From: Calvatia gigantea
Taxonomy: Eukaryota > Basidiomycota > Agaricomycetes > Agaricales > Lycoperdaceae
DNA: 64,000 nucleotides
Direction of reading: 5' to 3'
Assembly: GCA_025093985.1 (NCBI GenBank)
Contig: JACAAK010000012.1
Span: forward strand, 1,426,001-1,490,000
The position numbers and the translations under genes are program-made. Numbering within the stretch: position 1 is the first letter of the stretch; each line of letters begins with the position of its first letter. The notes under the pieces are model-generated. The model was not told where the DNA came from. It saw nothing but the letters and a program-made list of their open reading frames with translations, and made no database searches. Positions 47,084 to 59,243 of the stretch are shown one piece after another.

Positions 47084-50000
47084 TCAACGTCCATCAACCA
47101 TCTGAGGCACGCTCATTTTCGACGGTGGGGGTAATGTCACAGGGGAACTCATAGTTGCAGCCGAAGGCGCAGGTGCAGGGGAAGAAGGTACACCGGGACC
47201 AACCATCATTTTCGTCTCATCTGCGGTTCCAACCCTCCCCTTCCTCTCCCGCTCCCGCTCCTCTTCATCTCCACCACCCACAATGCCGTTCGTACTCCGA
47301 GCAGGAGGGGACGTAAATGATGTACTCCTTCCTTCAGAGCCAGGGGGTGTAGCAGGCCTCCCAGGTCCTGCCAGCCCCATCATGGGGCTGACGAGGGGTT
47401 GTAGACCGCCCAGAGGCTTGCTACCAACGGGGGGTGATATAGGTCTCATCTTGAATCCAACTGAGGCTGATGTTGCACCTGCGCTTGTTGGTCTCATTGC
47501 AGGTGTCCGCTCACGTTCGATTCCACTATTGCTGCTGGAGGGCGGAGGCGGAGGCGGAGGCCCGTATTTTACCGGGCCCGGCGATCCTGGTCGCTGTAGA
47601 TTTGGGCTTGAACTTGATGACCCGGCGCCAATGACCGGTCCTCTTGCGTCGCTTGGGACAGGACCACTTCCAGGACCCAATCGCTCACGGTCACGGTCAC
47701 GTTCCCGTTCCCTTTCTCGTTCGCTAAGGAGTGTAGGACTTTGAGGTAGAGGGGGTCTTCTCGTAGGTGACATCGTTAAGCTCTCCTTCATACCGGAGGA
47801 CATGGAAGGAGGTCCAGCAGAAGGTGTTGGGGGTCCTGTGGTGGGAGGTGCGCTACGCCCCGTGCCTGAGAATCTGTGTCCTGGGGATCGAACATGCGCA
47901 TCATAGCTAGGGGCCACTATGAACAATTTGGTGAGGAGGTGTAGGGAACCCAAATATATATTACCCACCACGGGGGGACGACGTCCCATTCACTGATGTA
48001 GCTTGCATGGCCTGTGTCGAAGCCATGACAAACGGTGTTGGTATCAGTCTATCGTTCTCCAGGGATGACAGAGGCGGCGGGCCAGTGACAGGTCCTTGGC
48101 CGCCCTGGAGCTGAGAGGAAGGTCCGGGTACCGGTGACGACCTCCTCGAGGTTCTGACTCCCCTATCCCTGAACTCCCCTTGTTCCCGGCTGCTAGGATA
48201 TTCGTCTCTGGGTGGACCATGCTTCGCATTCAAAGCAACGTTAATAACCTCTGTTGGATATTGTCCGTGTCCCGAGCCTGGTCGGAGATCCCCATACTCT
48301 CTGGGAGCTCGTGGACTATGCATAGCAGATCCGGGAAGCGTAGGGGGTGCGCTGGAACCTATCGGTGCAGGTGGTTGACTATGGTGATGGTGTACGACAT
48401 GGTGGTGGTGCGGGGCGCGAGGATGGTGGTGCCCGCCCACAATATGGTGGTGTTGGGCAGGCGGCATTCCATGTACGTGCTGATGTACTTGTGGCGGGGG
48501 TCCAGGAGGTGGGGGTCCCTGTCGATGTTGGCCCATGATGTGCATATGTCTCTCTCTTTCCCTATCCGCATCTGTCGGCATCATCTCCCTCTCTCTTTCT
48601 CCTTCCCTTCGATCTTTTTCCCTCTCCCGGTCCATAATCTCTCTCTTATCTCGCTCCATTTGATCCCGCTCTTTCATCATCATTATCCTTTCCCTCTCCC
48701 TCTCCTCGTCCCCAATTCCCATAAGGTAGTTTCCCCTTCTCTCATCACCGGTCACCCACTCTCCTTTGGGCCTGCCTTGTCCCGACCCTGGATACCCACT
48801 GGGAACAGGTACAACACCAGGCGCCATGCCTGGTCCAATCCATCCCCCGTGAGGTTGTTTTCCATTCACCCCGCTGCTCATCGGCGAAGGCGACCTCTTT
48901 CCATGATGTCCAGGTGGTCCGGCCATCATAACACCAGGTGGCACCTCAGGAGGATATCCTCCTCCATCAACTTGCGATGCATAGAAGTGATGAGGTACGA
49001 CTTGTGGTGCAACGCCCATCGCCTCATCCACCGGATACATCCCTGGCCCAGGCGGACCTCCATGTGGTGGAGGATGACCGTGCCCAGGTGGTGGGGGCGG
49101 CATCCTCCCAGTTCCCGGATTAGGATATGCATAACCTTGCGGAGGTGGCACCTGATGGAATGAGGGTACGTGCTGTGGAGGTATCCGACCCGGGGGGACT
49201 ATAGGATTACCCATATGGTCTGTGTATGTATCGTAGCCACCAAATCCTAAGGGTGGTGCAATCTGCGCTGGAAATCCGATAACTGAATTACTCCGGAAAT
49301 CGTATCCCCGACGATTAGAGAGGAAGATTTCAAGATCAGAGTTGATCTCTTGTGTCGAGAGACCTGCCAGCTCGGGATAGACACCCTGTTTTGGCGTTGA
49401 TCGAGAGTTGCGGGTTTTGTGTTTATCTACAAATGGGAAAGATTTGATGATTCGACGGAGTGAAGGCGCAGGAGGAACTTCAGAAGGTGGCATGGGCAGA
49501 CGCCGAACTAAGAACGAGTCATGAGATCAAAGGACAAGGTAAGCCATGGGAAATGTACGAACTAGGCTGAGGTCGCTCAGTGGCCCTGCGTTCCCGTTCT
49601 AACTTTCTCCTTTTCCTGCTTGCTTCCGCAATCATCTCCGTTTGCAGTTCATCGCGAGAGAGCTAATAAAGTTAAAACTGAGTACATGTGCAATCTTTGC
49701 AGAACGAACACACCTTCCACCAACTCCATGTCGCGTCCTCGTGAATACGCCTCTTCTTTGCGATACTTTTGAGCTCGTATTCGCGTTTACGCGAAGCTAA
49801 CTCCAATCGTTTATCACGACGCTTCAGTAGCTCTTTTTGAATGTGAATGAGTTCAGGATGTGTTCCTGTAAGCGCGACACAAAAACAATGACATCAGTTT
49901 AAGATTCCACGCGAATTATAAACAAAATCGTCACCTTCATTGACGAGTTTCTCTTCCCAAGCTAATCCCTCCATCTTCTCAACATATACCCGTTCTCTCA

Positions 50001-51903
50001 GCAGCGCAAACTTGAGCTCGATCGCGGCAAGTACGTCCAACGCCTCAGCTCTGTGCGCAGGCTGCAAATCGCTCTCCAGCTCGACCTCCAAGTCATCTTC
50101 TGGCGATGGTTCCTCAACCTCTGCGTCGACCTCGACCTCGTTCTCGTTCTCGTTCTCCACCTCCTGTTCCTGTTCATTTTCTGGTTCGTCCACGTCGACC
50201 TCTGCAGATGGTTCATTATCTCTATTGTCCTCAGCTTCAGGCACGTCAATACCTATGTTCAGAAGTGGAGGAACATGCTTCGCAGATTTTTCCTTCTTCT
50301 CTGGTTGAGCGGGGGCCGGGGTATCGTCATAATCCTCGTTAACCCCCGCTTTGGTAGCCATCTTCTTAATGGAGTTTGCTGTGACATTGGAAGTTGCTGG
50401 CCCAGGAGATGCCGATCGAGATGATGTAGACGTTCCAGGGGACGGTGGGTCAACAACTTCCGAACCCGCCATGATAGAAGAAGCAGCGGCGGCTGCAGCA
50501 ATAGCCTCTACAAAAGGGCCCGGAGGGTCAAGAGCTCGAGATAATGGTTTGGATGGTGAGCCCGCATTCTTGACGGACCCACTGCCAACGACGGTCGACG
50601 TGAAGTCGTCAGCAATCGACACAGATTCTGGTAGGTCGACATCCTCAGCATCAGGATCCGGCACGTCGCCGTCGCCCTCCTCTTTCCCATCCTCCTCACT
50701 CTCTTCATCTTCCGTGCCGTTGTCTCGGTTCTTTGACGAGGAAGGTTCGCCTGCAGGAACCTCCTCTTCGTCACGTTTGCTCCATTGGTAAGGTCTTGAG
50801 GGCAGCAGCCACTTCCTGGCCGTCCGAGGCCGGGCTCCGAATGGACCCCTTCGGCGGGCTGGTGGTCTCTCTGGGGCCCTCCTCATTGGCACCTTTGGTT
50901 TTTGCTTTTCTTTGTCAGATTCCTCGTCCCCCTCACTTTCCGTCTGATCCTTGGAGTCAGTTTTGGAGACGCTCCTCGACTTTTTCGGACGACGGATCCT
51001 TACGTTCTTATCATCTTCACTCTCGCCCTCTTCACTTTCTGCCTCTTCTTCCTCCCCGTCCTCCGCACCTGAGCCAGCCGCGTTTTTGGGTGACCCGGAG
51101 CTGCCGTTGGCTTTTCCAGAATTCAGAGGCGGATCAACTTCCATGGCATCACTCCCATCATCGTCTTCGTCGCGACTGACCACCCTCTTCCCCTTTGCTT
51201 TCCTCACCACCCATACCGACGCGGAGTGACTGCCGCCTATGCCTCTGTCCTCCTCCCCTTCTTCCCCTTCTTCTTCATCTTCCTCCTCCTCCATAGCCTT
51301 GGGGGGACCTGACATTTCCTCTTCTTCCTCCTCTTCATGCGCGTTACTCTTCGTCTCAGCCCATCCCCACATGGGAGCTGGGACAAGGCTACTCCTCTTC
51401 TTTCTTCCTACTCCCTTCCTGGTGCCAGCTAACGAAGCCTTCTGTCTCGTACGTCTGGATGGGTTCGTTGACGTGCCAGTGGAAGCGTCACCCCCGACCG
51501 AGGTACCACCAGCAGATTCATCATCACCAGCCACGGTGCTATCACCGTCGGGCACCCTCGGAGCATTTTCCCGCTTGTCAGCAGTATCCTGCTCTTCTTC
51601 TGTGAGCTCCGAGAGCTCAGAGTCACTTCCGAGGCCATGGGGAGGTACGGCCTGCTTGTTGTTGGTATACGCTGCCTGTGTTTTATGTGCTGCTGATCCC
51701 TTTTGCCTCGGAGGTGGCGGAGACGGTGTTGGGGACGGACTACTGAGAGAATCAAGAGAAATTGAGGACGCCGGCATCGCTGACGACGACGGCGAGGGAC
51801 GTTTGTTACAGCGGCAGAGGAATTGTGTGATGGTATGGTTCAAAGGTGGTGCGTGCGCGAGAAAGACACCGATTGGGTCCATTGCCTTTTTCAGTAATTG
51901 CAA
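47084..51903 (-). CDS. Sds3-like subunit of Sin3/Rpd3 histone deacetylase complex
   Basis: Sds3/Dep1/BRMS1-type proteins scaffold the Sin3 histone deacetylase complex in the nucleus. The N-terminal 600 residues are acidic and Ser/Glu-rich (EEEEEEMSGPPK). The Sds3-like helices come next across three introns: LDVLAAIELKFALLRERVYV, EKMEGLAWEEKLVNEG, THPELIHIQKELLKRRDKRL, ELASRKREYELKSIAKKRRI, HEDATWSWW, LSRDELQTEMIAEASRKRRK, then SLRRIIKSFPFVDK. A very long disordered tail follows, with an Arg/Glu/Met charged segment, His-rich runs (RAPHHHHVVHHHHSQPP) and Pro/Gly-rich sequence. An intron near 47989-47941 joins the last exon. Total about 1,400 residues, far longer than yeast Sds3, as is usual in basidiomycetes. 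Starts at 51882 or 51777 are possible. Confidence 0.82.
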
Positions 51904-52368
51904 AAATAATTCTTCTCGTATCTAATCTTATCTACGGGAGAAGTTTGAATAAATAATTCCTTCCATGGAGACGCTCCAGATGATTGACGATCTTTTGGCC
52001 ACCGTCGCTTGGCACTTAAATGCAGCTCCCACCACACGATTCCCATCCGGGGTCGCAAGGGTGACACATAAGCCACCACCGCTGCTTGTGGCTGAACATT
52101 CCGGACTTTCGATTCGAAAGTACGTTGTGACCTGCGACACTTCCGTTCCGACACACCGGTGGACGTTATAGCGCGAAGTTATTCAAATAGCCAATCATTA
52201 AGGGTATGGAGTTGCCAGTACCTCCACTCGCCTTCTCGGTCATAAGGTTGATCTACATTTTTCTCCCCGGCCCAACTTCCAAATCACTCGGCTACAAAAG
52301 ATCTCAAGGGGATGACTGGATCTGCGAAGACAATTTCCCCCATAAAATGCTGTGTTAGACAAATTTTA
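51904..52368. other. Short intergenic, promoter of Sds3-like gene
   Basis: 465 bp between the start of the Sds3-like gene and the stop of the DUF6533 gene, both on the minus strand. No gene. Frames here are short and without motif. Confidence 0.5.
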
Positions 52369-53950
52369 TTATACTAATTTACTTTGAGATGAAATTGATT
52401 CGGGTGTAGATGGTAAGTGAACAGCACATAACTCCCGAGTGTGAAGCACCATCCTCGTTGATAGGGTCATTCTCATGACAACAAACAAACTGAAGTTGAT
52501 TTTGGATGAGACCTCGGACTAACTTGAAGGAAGTCTGGGAACAGCACACTCACGGAACCATCAAGAGTATGTTGTTTGCCTGAATGTGAATGATAGACCT
52601 TTTAGTGGGTCGAGGAAGCACTGGTAGATGTACGAGAACCTACCGATTGGATAACCAGGCCCAGACAGATGGTTGAGTACGCTTATCGGTTCAATAAAAA
52701 ACGGCGCGACACTTTGCACAAATAAAAACATACCACAAAGATAAAAGTAGAATAAGACGCCTACAAGGTAAAGTTAGGATGTCATTTAAATAAATCATTT
52801 TTCCCGGGAGCACCTTCGCGATATACTCCATTTATCAAGCTAGATCGGTTGAAGGATCGTAGGCCTAATTTGACTTTATGAGGAAGAGGGAGGTTGGTTT
52901 TAATATTAGGATCAGGAATTTCTCGGGGCTCACGAATTCGGAGAGTCGGGATCAGGGATAGTACGAGTGCCACTGATTCGGTCAACCAAACGGCATGACA
53001 AGATATACAATAAAGGTCGCTCACTAATATCGGACGCCAAGGTAATCACATATGTGACAAACCCATAGTTGATTTGTGCAACGAAGATGCAACCTTTGAA
53101 ATTATGAAACGGTACATCGATGTCGTCTTGGATATGGAATTCAGTATTTCGATTGATGCTGGTGGACGAATTGAATCAAACTCACAGCGGTTGGTGCTGA
53201 AAGCTTTTTCCACCCAATATTGTTGAAAAATCGCCCTCCCAACATACGCCACCAAGCATCCCACAAGCACCCTCTTATCATTACCCCACATGACCCAAAG
53301 CCGCACAGAAAGTATTACTTAGACAGATAAGCCTCAAATCGTCAGTTCTCATAGGAAGCTCGAGGCGGCTTACCTTCAGAAAGAAGTATGCCGATCGTTG
53401 ACAAATCTAACATAGAAAGTTAACTTTGCACACCTGGGGATAACGTCACCGACCTACAAAGGTGTATCTGGGATAGCCTTTCGCAGCTGAAGGCCGAACT
53501 CCAGCCGAAAGTACCAAAAACTGTTTACGATGTGATCAGAAAACGGGGGTATGTGTTGAGGGGAAGAACCCAAGCTTACGAAGTTGCTGTACGATGAGAT
53601 TTGGAACAACAAGGTACCTGTCCAGAAGAAACAGGAACTTCATCAGGGTCCATCTCGAGGCCCAGATCAATTCCACCTCTCGACCGAACGTCAAGGTGTA
53701 ATCATATACCTAGAGTGGACTTGACGATGAAACAAGAGGCATGGAATTCAAAATGTTTCGCTTACATATAAGCCTAGCGCAACACCTTAAACGGACGAAC
53801 GTCAGACCTTCCAATTCCTTCAAGCCCGCCAAGATGCATACCTGCGACCTTCTATAAAAATCATAGGTCATTATCCGCGCAGGATACAAGATAGTGACAG
53901 CATACCTGATACACCTGGAGCTGCCGAGCGAGTTGTTTGGCAAGATCCAT
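52369..53950 (-). CDS. DUF6533 multi-pass membrane protein
   Basis: This agaricomycete membrane family has no known function. The gene is cut into many small exons, so no single frame reveals it. The start at 53950 gives MDLAKQLARQLQVYQ, then KVAG and VALGLY across introns, then the family's first signature VYDYTLTFGREVELIWASRW and TLMKFLFLLDRYLVVPN. Later exons give the second signature VRLWVMWGNDKRVLVGCLVA, then ISCHAVWLTESVALVLSLIP. SSLINGVYREG follows, with VLFYFYLCGMFLFVQSV after a 53-nt intron. The last exon, LSTRMVLHTRELCAVHLP, ends at 52369. Several segments are hydrophobic enough to span the membrane. Junctions between about 53560 and 53330 are the least certain. The family is also distantly like the DUF6534 protein at the left end of the window. 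Confidence 0.75.
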
Positions 53951-55005
53951 CGCCGCGTGGTTTATTCACGACAAGGGTCCCGGGAAGGAGGGTTGAGATA
54001 TGTGAGGACTGGAGGGTGTTTTAGGACCTTTCGCCAGCGGCCGGTCATAGGCATATATATAGCAATCATTCTAGCGGTGGGACCGGAGGTCATTAAAGGA
54101 GCTTGGCGTGTGCGGATATGTCGCCACCCAACGGATCCGATACCCAAAGCGGGTTCCTCGTAGTGTATCCTGACAATAAGGAAACCGAATTGGCCTGTAT
54201 GAGCACGGGCCGCTGATACGGTGCGCAAAACGTCCACAACGCTGAAGTGTTGTTGGCCATCAAATGACGAGTCTTCGAAGTTCGACCTCGATCATTATGT
54301 ATGTATTGGGCAACGTCCGATTGCGGAAAGATTTCGACTGGGCATTATCATCATCCCCAGCTAAGCAATTACCATCACTGATTCCAAATCCACAGGCATC
54401 TGTTTTGCCGTTGAGGAATGTGCAGTTGCATGATTGATCCTCAGATCACTGAAATGTGAATACAGAGGTTAAACGTTTGAACGTTGAGGCTCGGCACTCC
54501 CTCAGTGGGCTTACGTATAGGTTGTCTGGACCGCCTTGCTGAGATTTCGAGGTGGCAGGAGGTGACCCGGTGATCAGAGTGATTACCAGTGTTTTGAATT
54601 TAAACGTTTTCCATTGTCAGCAGTGGTCTGACTGTGGGCGGGTGTTGGGCCACGTTAACCCGATTTGTTGGCAGCATGGCGACTCTGAGTCATCACTACA
54701 GAGCAGGGCACCGGGTTCTTATGAGTTCGTCTGTTATTGGACCACCAACACCGGGTCAAGTTGTCATCACATTGATCGGGCCGGAATGGAAGTTCGATTT
54801 GGTGTCATAGGAGGCCAAACCACTGGTTGGAGTTCTGGAGCTTGAAAGAATTACAACCTTGATTGTTTCTGCTTTCACGTACAGAAATCCAAACGTATCC
54901 GGTATTATAATATAACTCCAGTACACTCTACGACGCACTTTTAAGCAAGCAAGCACCTAGTGTGTAGTAAGTAACAAGTAAACATTCCCAGCTAGAACCA
55001 AAGAT
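53951..55005. other. Region between DUF6533 gene and RTF1
   Basis: About 1.05 kb. Contains the DUF6533 promoter at the left and the RTF1 3' flank at the right. A Cys-rich candidate at 54260-54620 is listed separately. The motif aacgttt is repeated around 54471-54485. Nothing else supported. Confidence 0.45.
54260..54620 (-). CDS. Possible Cys-rich protein fragment
   Basis: Two adjoining segments read as exons. The upstream one (VITLITGSPPATSKSQQGG then PDNLY) ends in a good gtaagc donor. The downstream one (DQSCNCTFLNGKTDACGFGI then SDGNCLAGDDDNAQSK) starts after ctgag and ends at 54260. Four cysteines in 26 residues suggest a secreted protein. Upstream sequence contains an in-frame stop just before QWKTF, so either an intron is missed or the gene is broken. 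Not recognised; could be a relic. Confidence 0.3.
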
Positions 55006-57045
55006 CTAGAAATCCCCTAAATCAACATCAACTGCATCAATAACCGATGCCTCAAACGTCTTAGCGCTACCATTCGTCTTCCCAGACAGTGCAGACGGCG
55101 TTAACAGTGACGATTTGACTGATTGCGTGGGCTGAGGCGTTCCCGGTCTACAAATGGCCCAGTTTCAATTTCAGCACATCCTGAACAAGTAAAGAGCCAA
55201 CGAACCTCGATGGTGTGGGAGTCGCCGAATTAAACAACCGCGGCACAGTCTTTAGCCTCGCACTCGGATCGAGTACAGGTACAGGTGCACCCGCAGCTGC
55301 GAGCTTCCTTTCCCTTCTTTTCCTCTCTGCTTCAGCTAACTCGGCCTTCCTCACAGCCTCCATATTTGCTTTTCTATTCCGCTCATTTACCTTTGTCATC
55401 AGATCTGCCGAATCTTCAGAAGCTCTGGACTTTGTCGGTGTACCAAGAGCGGCTAATTGCGCATCAATTTGGGTGACCTCCTCGAAATCATTTCGCCGAA
55501 GAGCGAGGGTACGAGCAGCGTTGAGGCGAGATCTCTCCACCGTAGCCATTCCTGAAGACTTTCCTGATTGCAGTTGTGATTTACGTGCAAGCATGGCGTT
55601 AATATCACTCTGGATTGTGGTGTGAGGAATCGTCCGCGCGACTGAAATGATACGGCGCACCTCAGTAACAGGTTGTGTCGGTAATTTATGTAGTTGTATG
55701 AGTTTATGGTCAAGGTCGCGTTTTGTTGGCAATTTCACTTCCTCGGAGGTACATGTTTGCTTGAGACGATCGAACTCTTTCTAACCCAACGCGAATTAGC
55801 GTAATGTTACGACTCATTATAGAACCAATTGATGTACTTGGGTGAAAGCGCCATTTGAAACTTTGTCCATAGGAAATACTCGCAGGGATTTGCTGTGTTT
55901 AAGCTCTAGAGCTTGATTAATCATCTTGTCATTGACCTTGTAAGGTTTGACGAAATCGGCAGCAAGATCTTATAGTAGGTGAATGAGCATGGGGATGGGA
56001 TATGGATATATCAAATGCGCACTCTGTATTTCACAGATCCGGTAAACTGGCCCATTCTCGTTTCCAATCAGGTATCGCACCCATGCACCTAAGTCCAGTG
56101 AGTGGTGGGGTGAAAATATCCAGGGTCATACCACACACCTTTGGCATAATCCTCAAACCATGGTGCCAACGAATGCTTGACCAGTAAATCTCTTGTTAGT
56201 CGACATTTTTCCAAATCTTCAAGCGTGATAGGTTCATTTTCCGACGAAGGCTTGTTGAGTAACCGCCCCACTTTCTCTTCCTCTTGTTCAAATTTTGTGA
56301 TCTGGCCGTCTTCTGATTCGCCATCTGAAATTTCCATATCCATGGGTGATGAAGAGCGGTCTCGTTTCGGGGAAGAATGCTACAGGGGCGAGGCAATGAG
56401 CGGAACGTTCTAGCAAAAGACGCTCAATCATACCCGCTTTCGCTCATCCTTCGCCTTCCGTTTTGCCTTAAGCTCTGCAAGCTTGCTTGACTTCTCCTTC
56501 GTCGCTCCTCTTGCAGTATGTTGTCCTGTAAGTGGATGTTAGGGCCATAACGGCGAAGTAGCATCCGTTTATCACGTTTAGCTGCTTTTGCCACACTCTC
56601 GTCGGCTCCGCCGTTTCGTTGCTGTTGTACCATCTGTGAAAGCAAGCGTTTGTCCAAGAGTTGCTGTTTCTCTTCTAGCCGCTGTGACAAAACCTCTTCT
56701 CTCTCGATTTCCGACATCTGGAGGAGCCTGTGCACAAAAACTATGTTAATTATTCAAAGTCCGGGTGAACCTAGGCGCATACTGCTGTCTATCATATTCG
56801 TCTTTATATTTCCCTTCCAGCGGGTATGGATCCTCGTCCTGTTCTTCAGTTTCTGGTACATGTTCCGAATCGCTAGTACCCAAGGGGCTAGATTAACAGG
56901 AGTTGTTAGTGTATAGGGTGAATGAGCCATTAACGGACACTGACTCTTCCTTGCGCCGTTTGTTCGACTTGACCGAGTGGGACTTTTTGCGCTTCTTCTC
57001 TCCAGCGCCGGCAAGTTCGAGAATTTCGTCGTCGAGGTCCGACAT
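55006..57045 (-). CDS. rtf1: RTF1, Paf1 elongation complex subunit
   Basis: RTF1 links the Paf1 complex to RNA polymerase II and promotes H2B ubiquitination. The start at 57045 gives MSDLDDEILELAGAGEKKRK with a basic nuclear stretch. Then come the acidic conserved block TEEQDEDPYPLEGKYKDEYD and the MSEIEREEVLSQRLEE helix. The Plus3 domain runs PITLEDLEKCRLTRDLLVKH, SLAPWFEDYAKG, WVRYLIG, YRICEI, DLAADFVKPYKVNDK, KSLRVFPMDKVSNGAFT and KEFDRLKQTC. The C-terminal helical region (QSDINAMLARKSQLQ, LNAARTLALRRNDFEEV, DLMTKVNERNRKANME) is followed, after an intron near 55205-55150, by TPQPTQSVKSSLLTP and the hallmark ending VDVDLGDF at 55006. Complete and intact. Head to head with OPI10 over 318 bp. 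Confidence 0.94.
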
Positions 57046-57363
57046 TGTGGTGGCAGTGAACTCGAGCAGTGATGAACAACTTGTGACGCAGAGGGCTATT
57101 CAGGAGTTCCCACGGTCCAAATTGTCTCCTGAAACATGTCTCCTTCGCCGATGTTTTGTAACACCTGCAACTCCGTTCAGGCTCTCCTGGATATTTGCGT
57201 AGACTTTTTGGTGTCGTACAGGGTCAACAAAAAGGCAATGGCACAAAGTGACACTTTTTCATAAACCTTCTACAGGGTTCTCCCGTGTTCTGCCAAAACA
57301 AGTGTCTAGAAATATTCGTGATCTCGATATATCAAAGCTCCATCTCTACGCCTCACAACTACG
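57046..57363. promoter_or_regulatory. Shared bidirectional promoter, RTF1 / OPI10
   Basis: Only 318 bp separate the start codon of RTF1 (minus) from that of the OPI10/Hikeshi gene (plus), so both transcription starts must lie here. No TATA box is obvious, as is common for housekeeping promoters. Core elements cannot be assigned by eye. Confidence 0.6.
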
Positions 57364-58091
57364 ATGTTCGGGTGCTGTGTTGCTGGACGCCTCCTACAGA
57401 CAAATCTTCAACAAGTGGATGAGACACATGCGCTGTTTGAGCTTCCACAGGCTGGCACCATCAACCACGTCTGTGTGTTTCTTCTCGGCACAGGTGTGTC
57501 TGCTACGATATCACCACACGTTGGGTTCATGTTGTAAACTTCAGTTCCTTTTCCCGACGGTTACGCAGCAACTGTGCACTTCTTCTGGCCTGGAAAGGGT
57601 TTTCAGCTACTTGGGATGTATGTCATCTTGCTTTTCCGTTCATCTTTTGGAACATCCCTAATTAACCTCGGATCAGGCTCTCCAACGAAAAACCCTCCGC
57701 CATCTTCCGTCTCCGCAGAACATTCACCTCCAACCCCGCTTCAACCCTCACCCAAAATGTATTCACGTCCACCTCCACCAATCAAGCTTCCGACACGGAC
57801 GTTACTGCAATTCTCGGCTTTGCTATTGAACCCCTCGACCAGATCCAAGCCCAAATATCAACCCTTAATTCCGCTCTGGTCAACGCCACACCGAACCTCA
57901 CAAAAGACCCATCACTCCTCGCAGATCGCATCGTCAAACACCTCTTCAACTACATCTCTAGTTTTATCGACAGTTCGGCCGCCGTTGCCCCGGATGCGAT
58001 GATCCCTATGAGCGTCATCGGCAAGTGGTATGACACCTTTCTTGGTAAGGTCAGGGCGGGTGGAATTGGTTTTTTGGAAAGAGGTGATTAA
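57364..58091 (+). CDS. opi10: OPI10/Hikeshi family protein
   Basis: Hikeshi carries Hsp70 into the nucleus during heat stress in animals; the yeast orthologue Opi10 affects phospholipid and inositol regulation. The start at 57364 gives [20 protein letters not shown], then [20 protein letters not shown]. After an intron (about 57499-57546) comes [20 protein letters not shown] and QLLGM, and after a second (about 57617-57676) [14 protein letters not shown]. The C-terminal part reads [52 protein letters not shown] and ends GFLERGD at 58091. This is the family's full length (about 200 residues). Both Hikeshi domains are intact. RTF1 starts 318 bp away on the other strand. Confidence 0.95.
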
Positions 58092-58188
58092 ATCGTTGTA
58101 TTTGAATTTGTTCCACTAGCTTGGTGGTTGCGGCGAGGCTTCAAATCAGGCGCATCAATGGACATTGATATGTTTATGTTCATACTAA

Positions 58189-58274
58189 GGCCGCCTGGCG
58201 AAATGGCATCGCGTCTGACTACGATATAGTTTATCGGAATCAGGAGATTGCAGGTTCGACCCCTGCGGTGGTCA
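58189..58274 (+). tRNA. tRNA-Arg(ACG), 14-nt intron
   Basis: Cloverleaf by eye: acceptor GGCCGCC pairs with GGTGGTC (G-U pairs allowed); D stem GCG/CGC; anticodon stem TCTGA/TCAGG; loop CTACGA plus A with anticodon ACG at 58221-58223. T arm is GCAGG TTCGACC CCTGC, and the discriminator is A at 58274. Bases 58225-58238 are an intron in the canonical place, one base 3' of the anticodon. No CCA is encoded, as expected in eukaryotes. Confidence 0.93.
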
Positions 58275-59243
58275 ATCCAGTAGCAAGCGCGATTTTTTTG
58301 CCTAACAGTCCTCACTAGTCCACGGTTGAAATCCTTGTCTGTGAAATTTTTTACCCACCCCCGCGCTCTGCTTTGTTCTTGTGTTGTACTGAGTCTTGAG
58401 GACTCCCCCCACCAACCAGGTCAGTCCTCATTTTCTTGTCAAAGGTCGGCCCATCATATGTCATAATACTGAATATTGAGGTTGAAGGAGTTCAGCCAAA
58501 ATGTGGAAACGGTGAAAAACGAATCCGTTATATTTGCAAATGAGTTTGATAGTGACCCACTCAAAATTTTTTGAGGCCTGTGCTTGAGAAGTTTGTGTCA
58601 TGCAGGTTGCTTCCCAGACTCGGACTGCTGGTTTTTGTGCCTGTGAGTAGCAGCTATCTAAACCGCTTCCCAGCCAAGCAAATTTTCTATTATACAAGGT
58701 GGTAAAAAAAATTGTACTTCCGTAGCAACACTCAGATGGATGCTGGACATTGGAGAGCAATCATCATTTTTAGGGTTTCAGCACACATCATTCTAAGTGA
58801 ATAATCGCCCAGATACGGTTTTTGCTCGAGGACCCTGGATATGATAACATGAATTTCATCGAAATTTATTTAAGGCAAGCACTGCAGTCGTCATAATATG
58901 GAGAAGATGAAAAAGGAAGCATGCCATCGCCACCGTACGGTCAAAACACCGTTACTTAGTACAACGTCCGCGTGGCTACTCCGCAATGGGCCAACATCTG
59001 GCTGACATATCGGTTTTGATTTCGAAGGGCCTTTGGATATGGGGGGTCCGAATTCCCGCTAACTCAAGGCCAAAGCTTCTTCAAAGAGAACAGTGAGACC
59101 AGATTGGAATGTTGCGCTGACGGCGAAGGGTTGAACGGGATTCCAATATATTTCAGTCACCTCTCGGACCCCAAGTGGAAATAAAAGTTTTTAAAAAAGT
59201 GTTCAGATTAACATCTGATTTGAAGTCAAAATCACAGGTTAAA
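58275..59243. other. Spacer between the two tRNA genes
   Basis: About 1 kb, AT-rich in its middle. A 99-residue minus-strand frame at 58461-58760 has no family motif and could be a relic of a repeat. No supported gene, and no long repeat shared with the other tRNA's flank beyond the tRNA itself. Confidence 0.4.

Noticed and set aside
58461..58760. 99-residue minus-strand frame between the tRNAs, considered as a transposase relic
   Set aside because: No catalytic motif, terminal repeat or target-site duplication visible.
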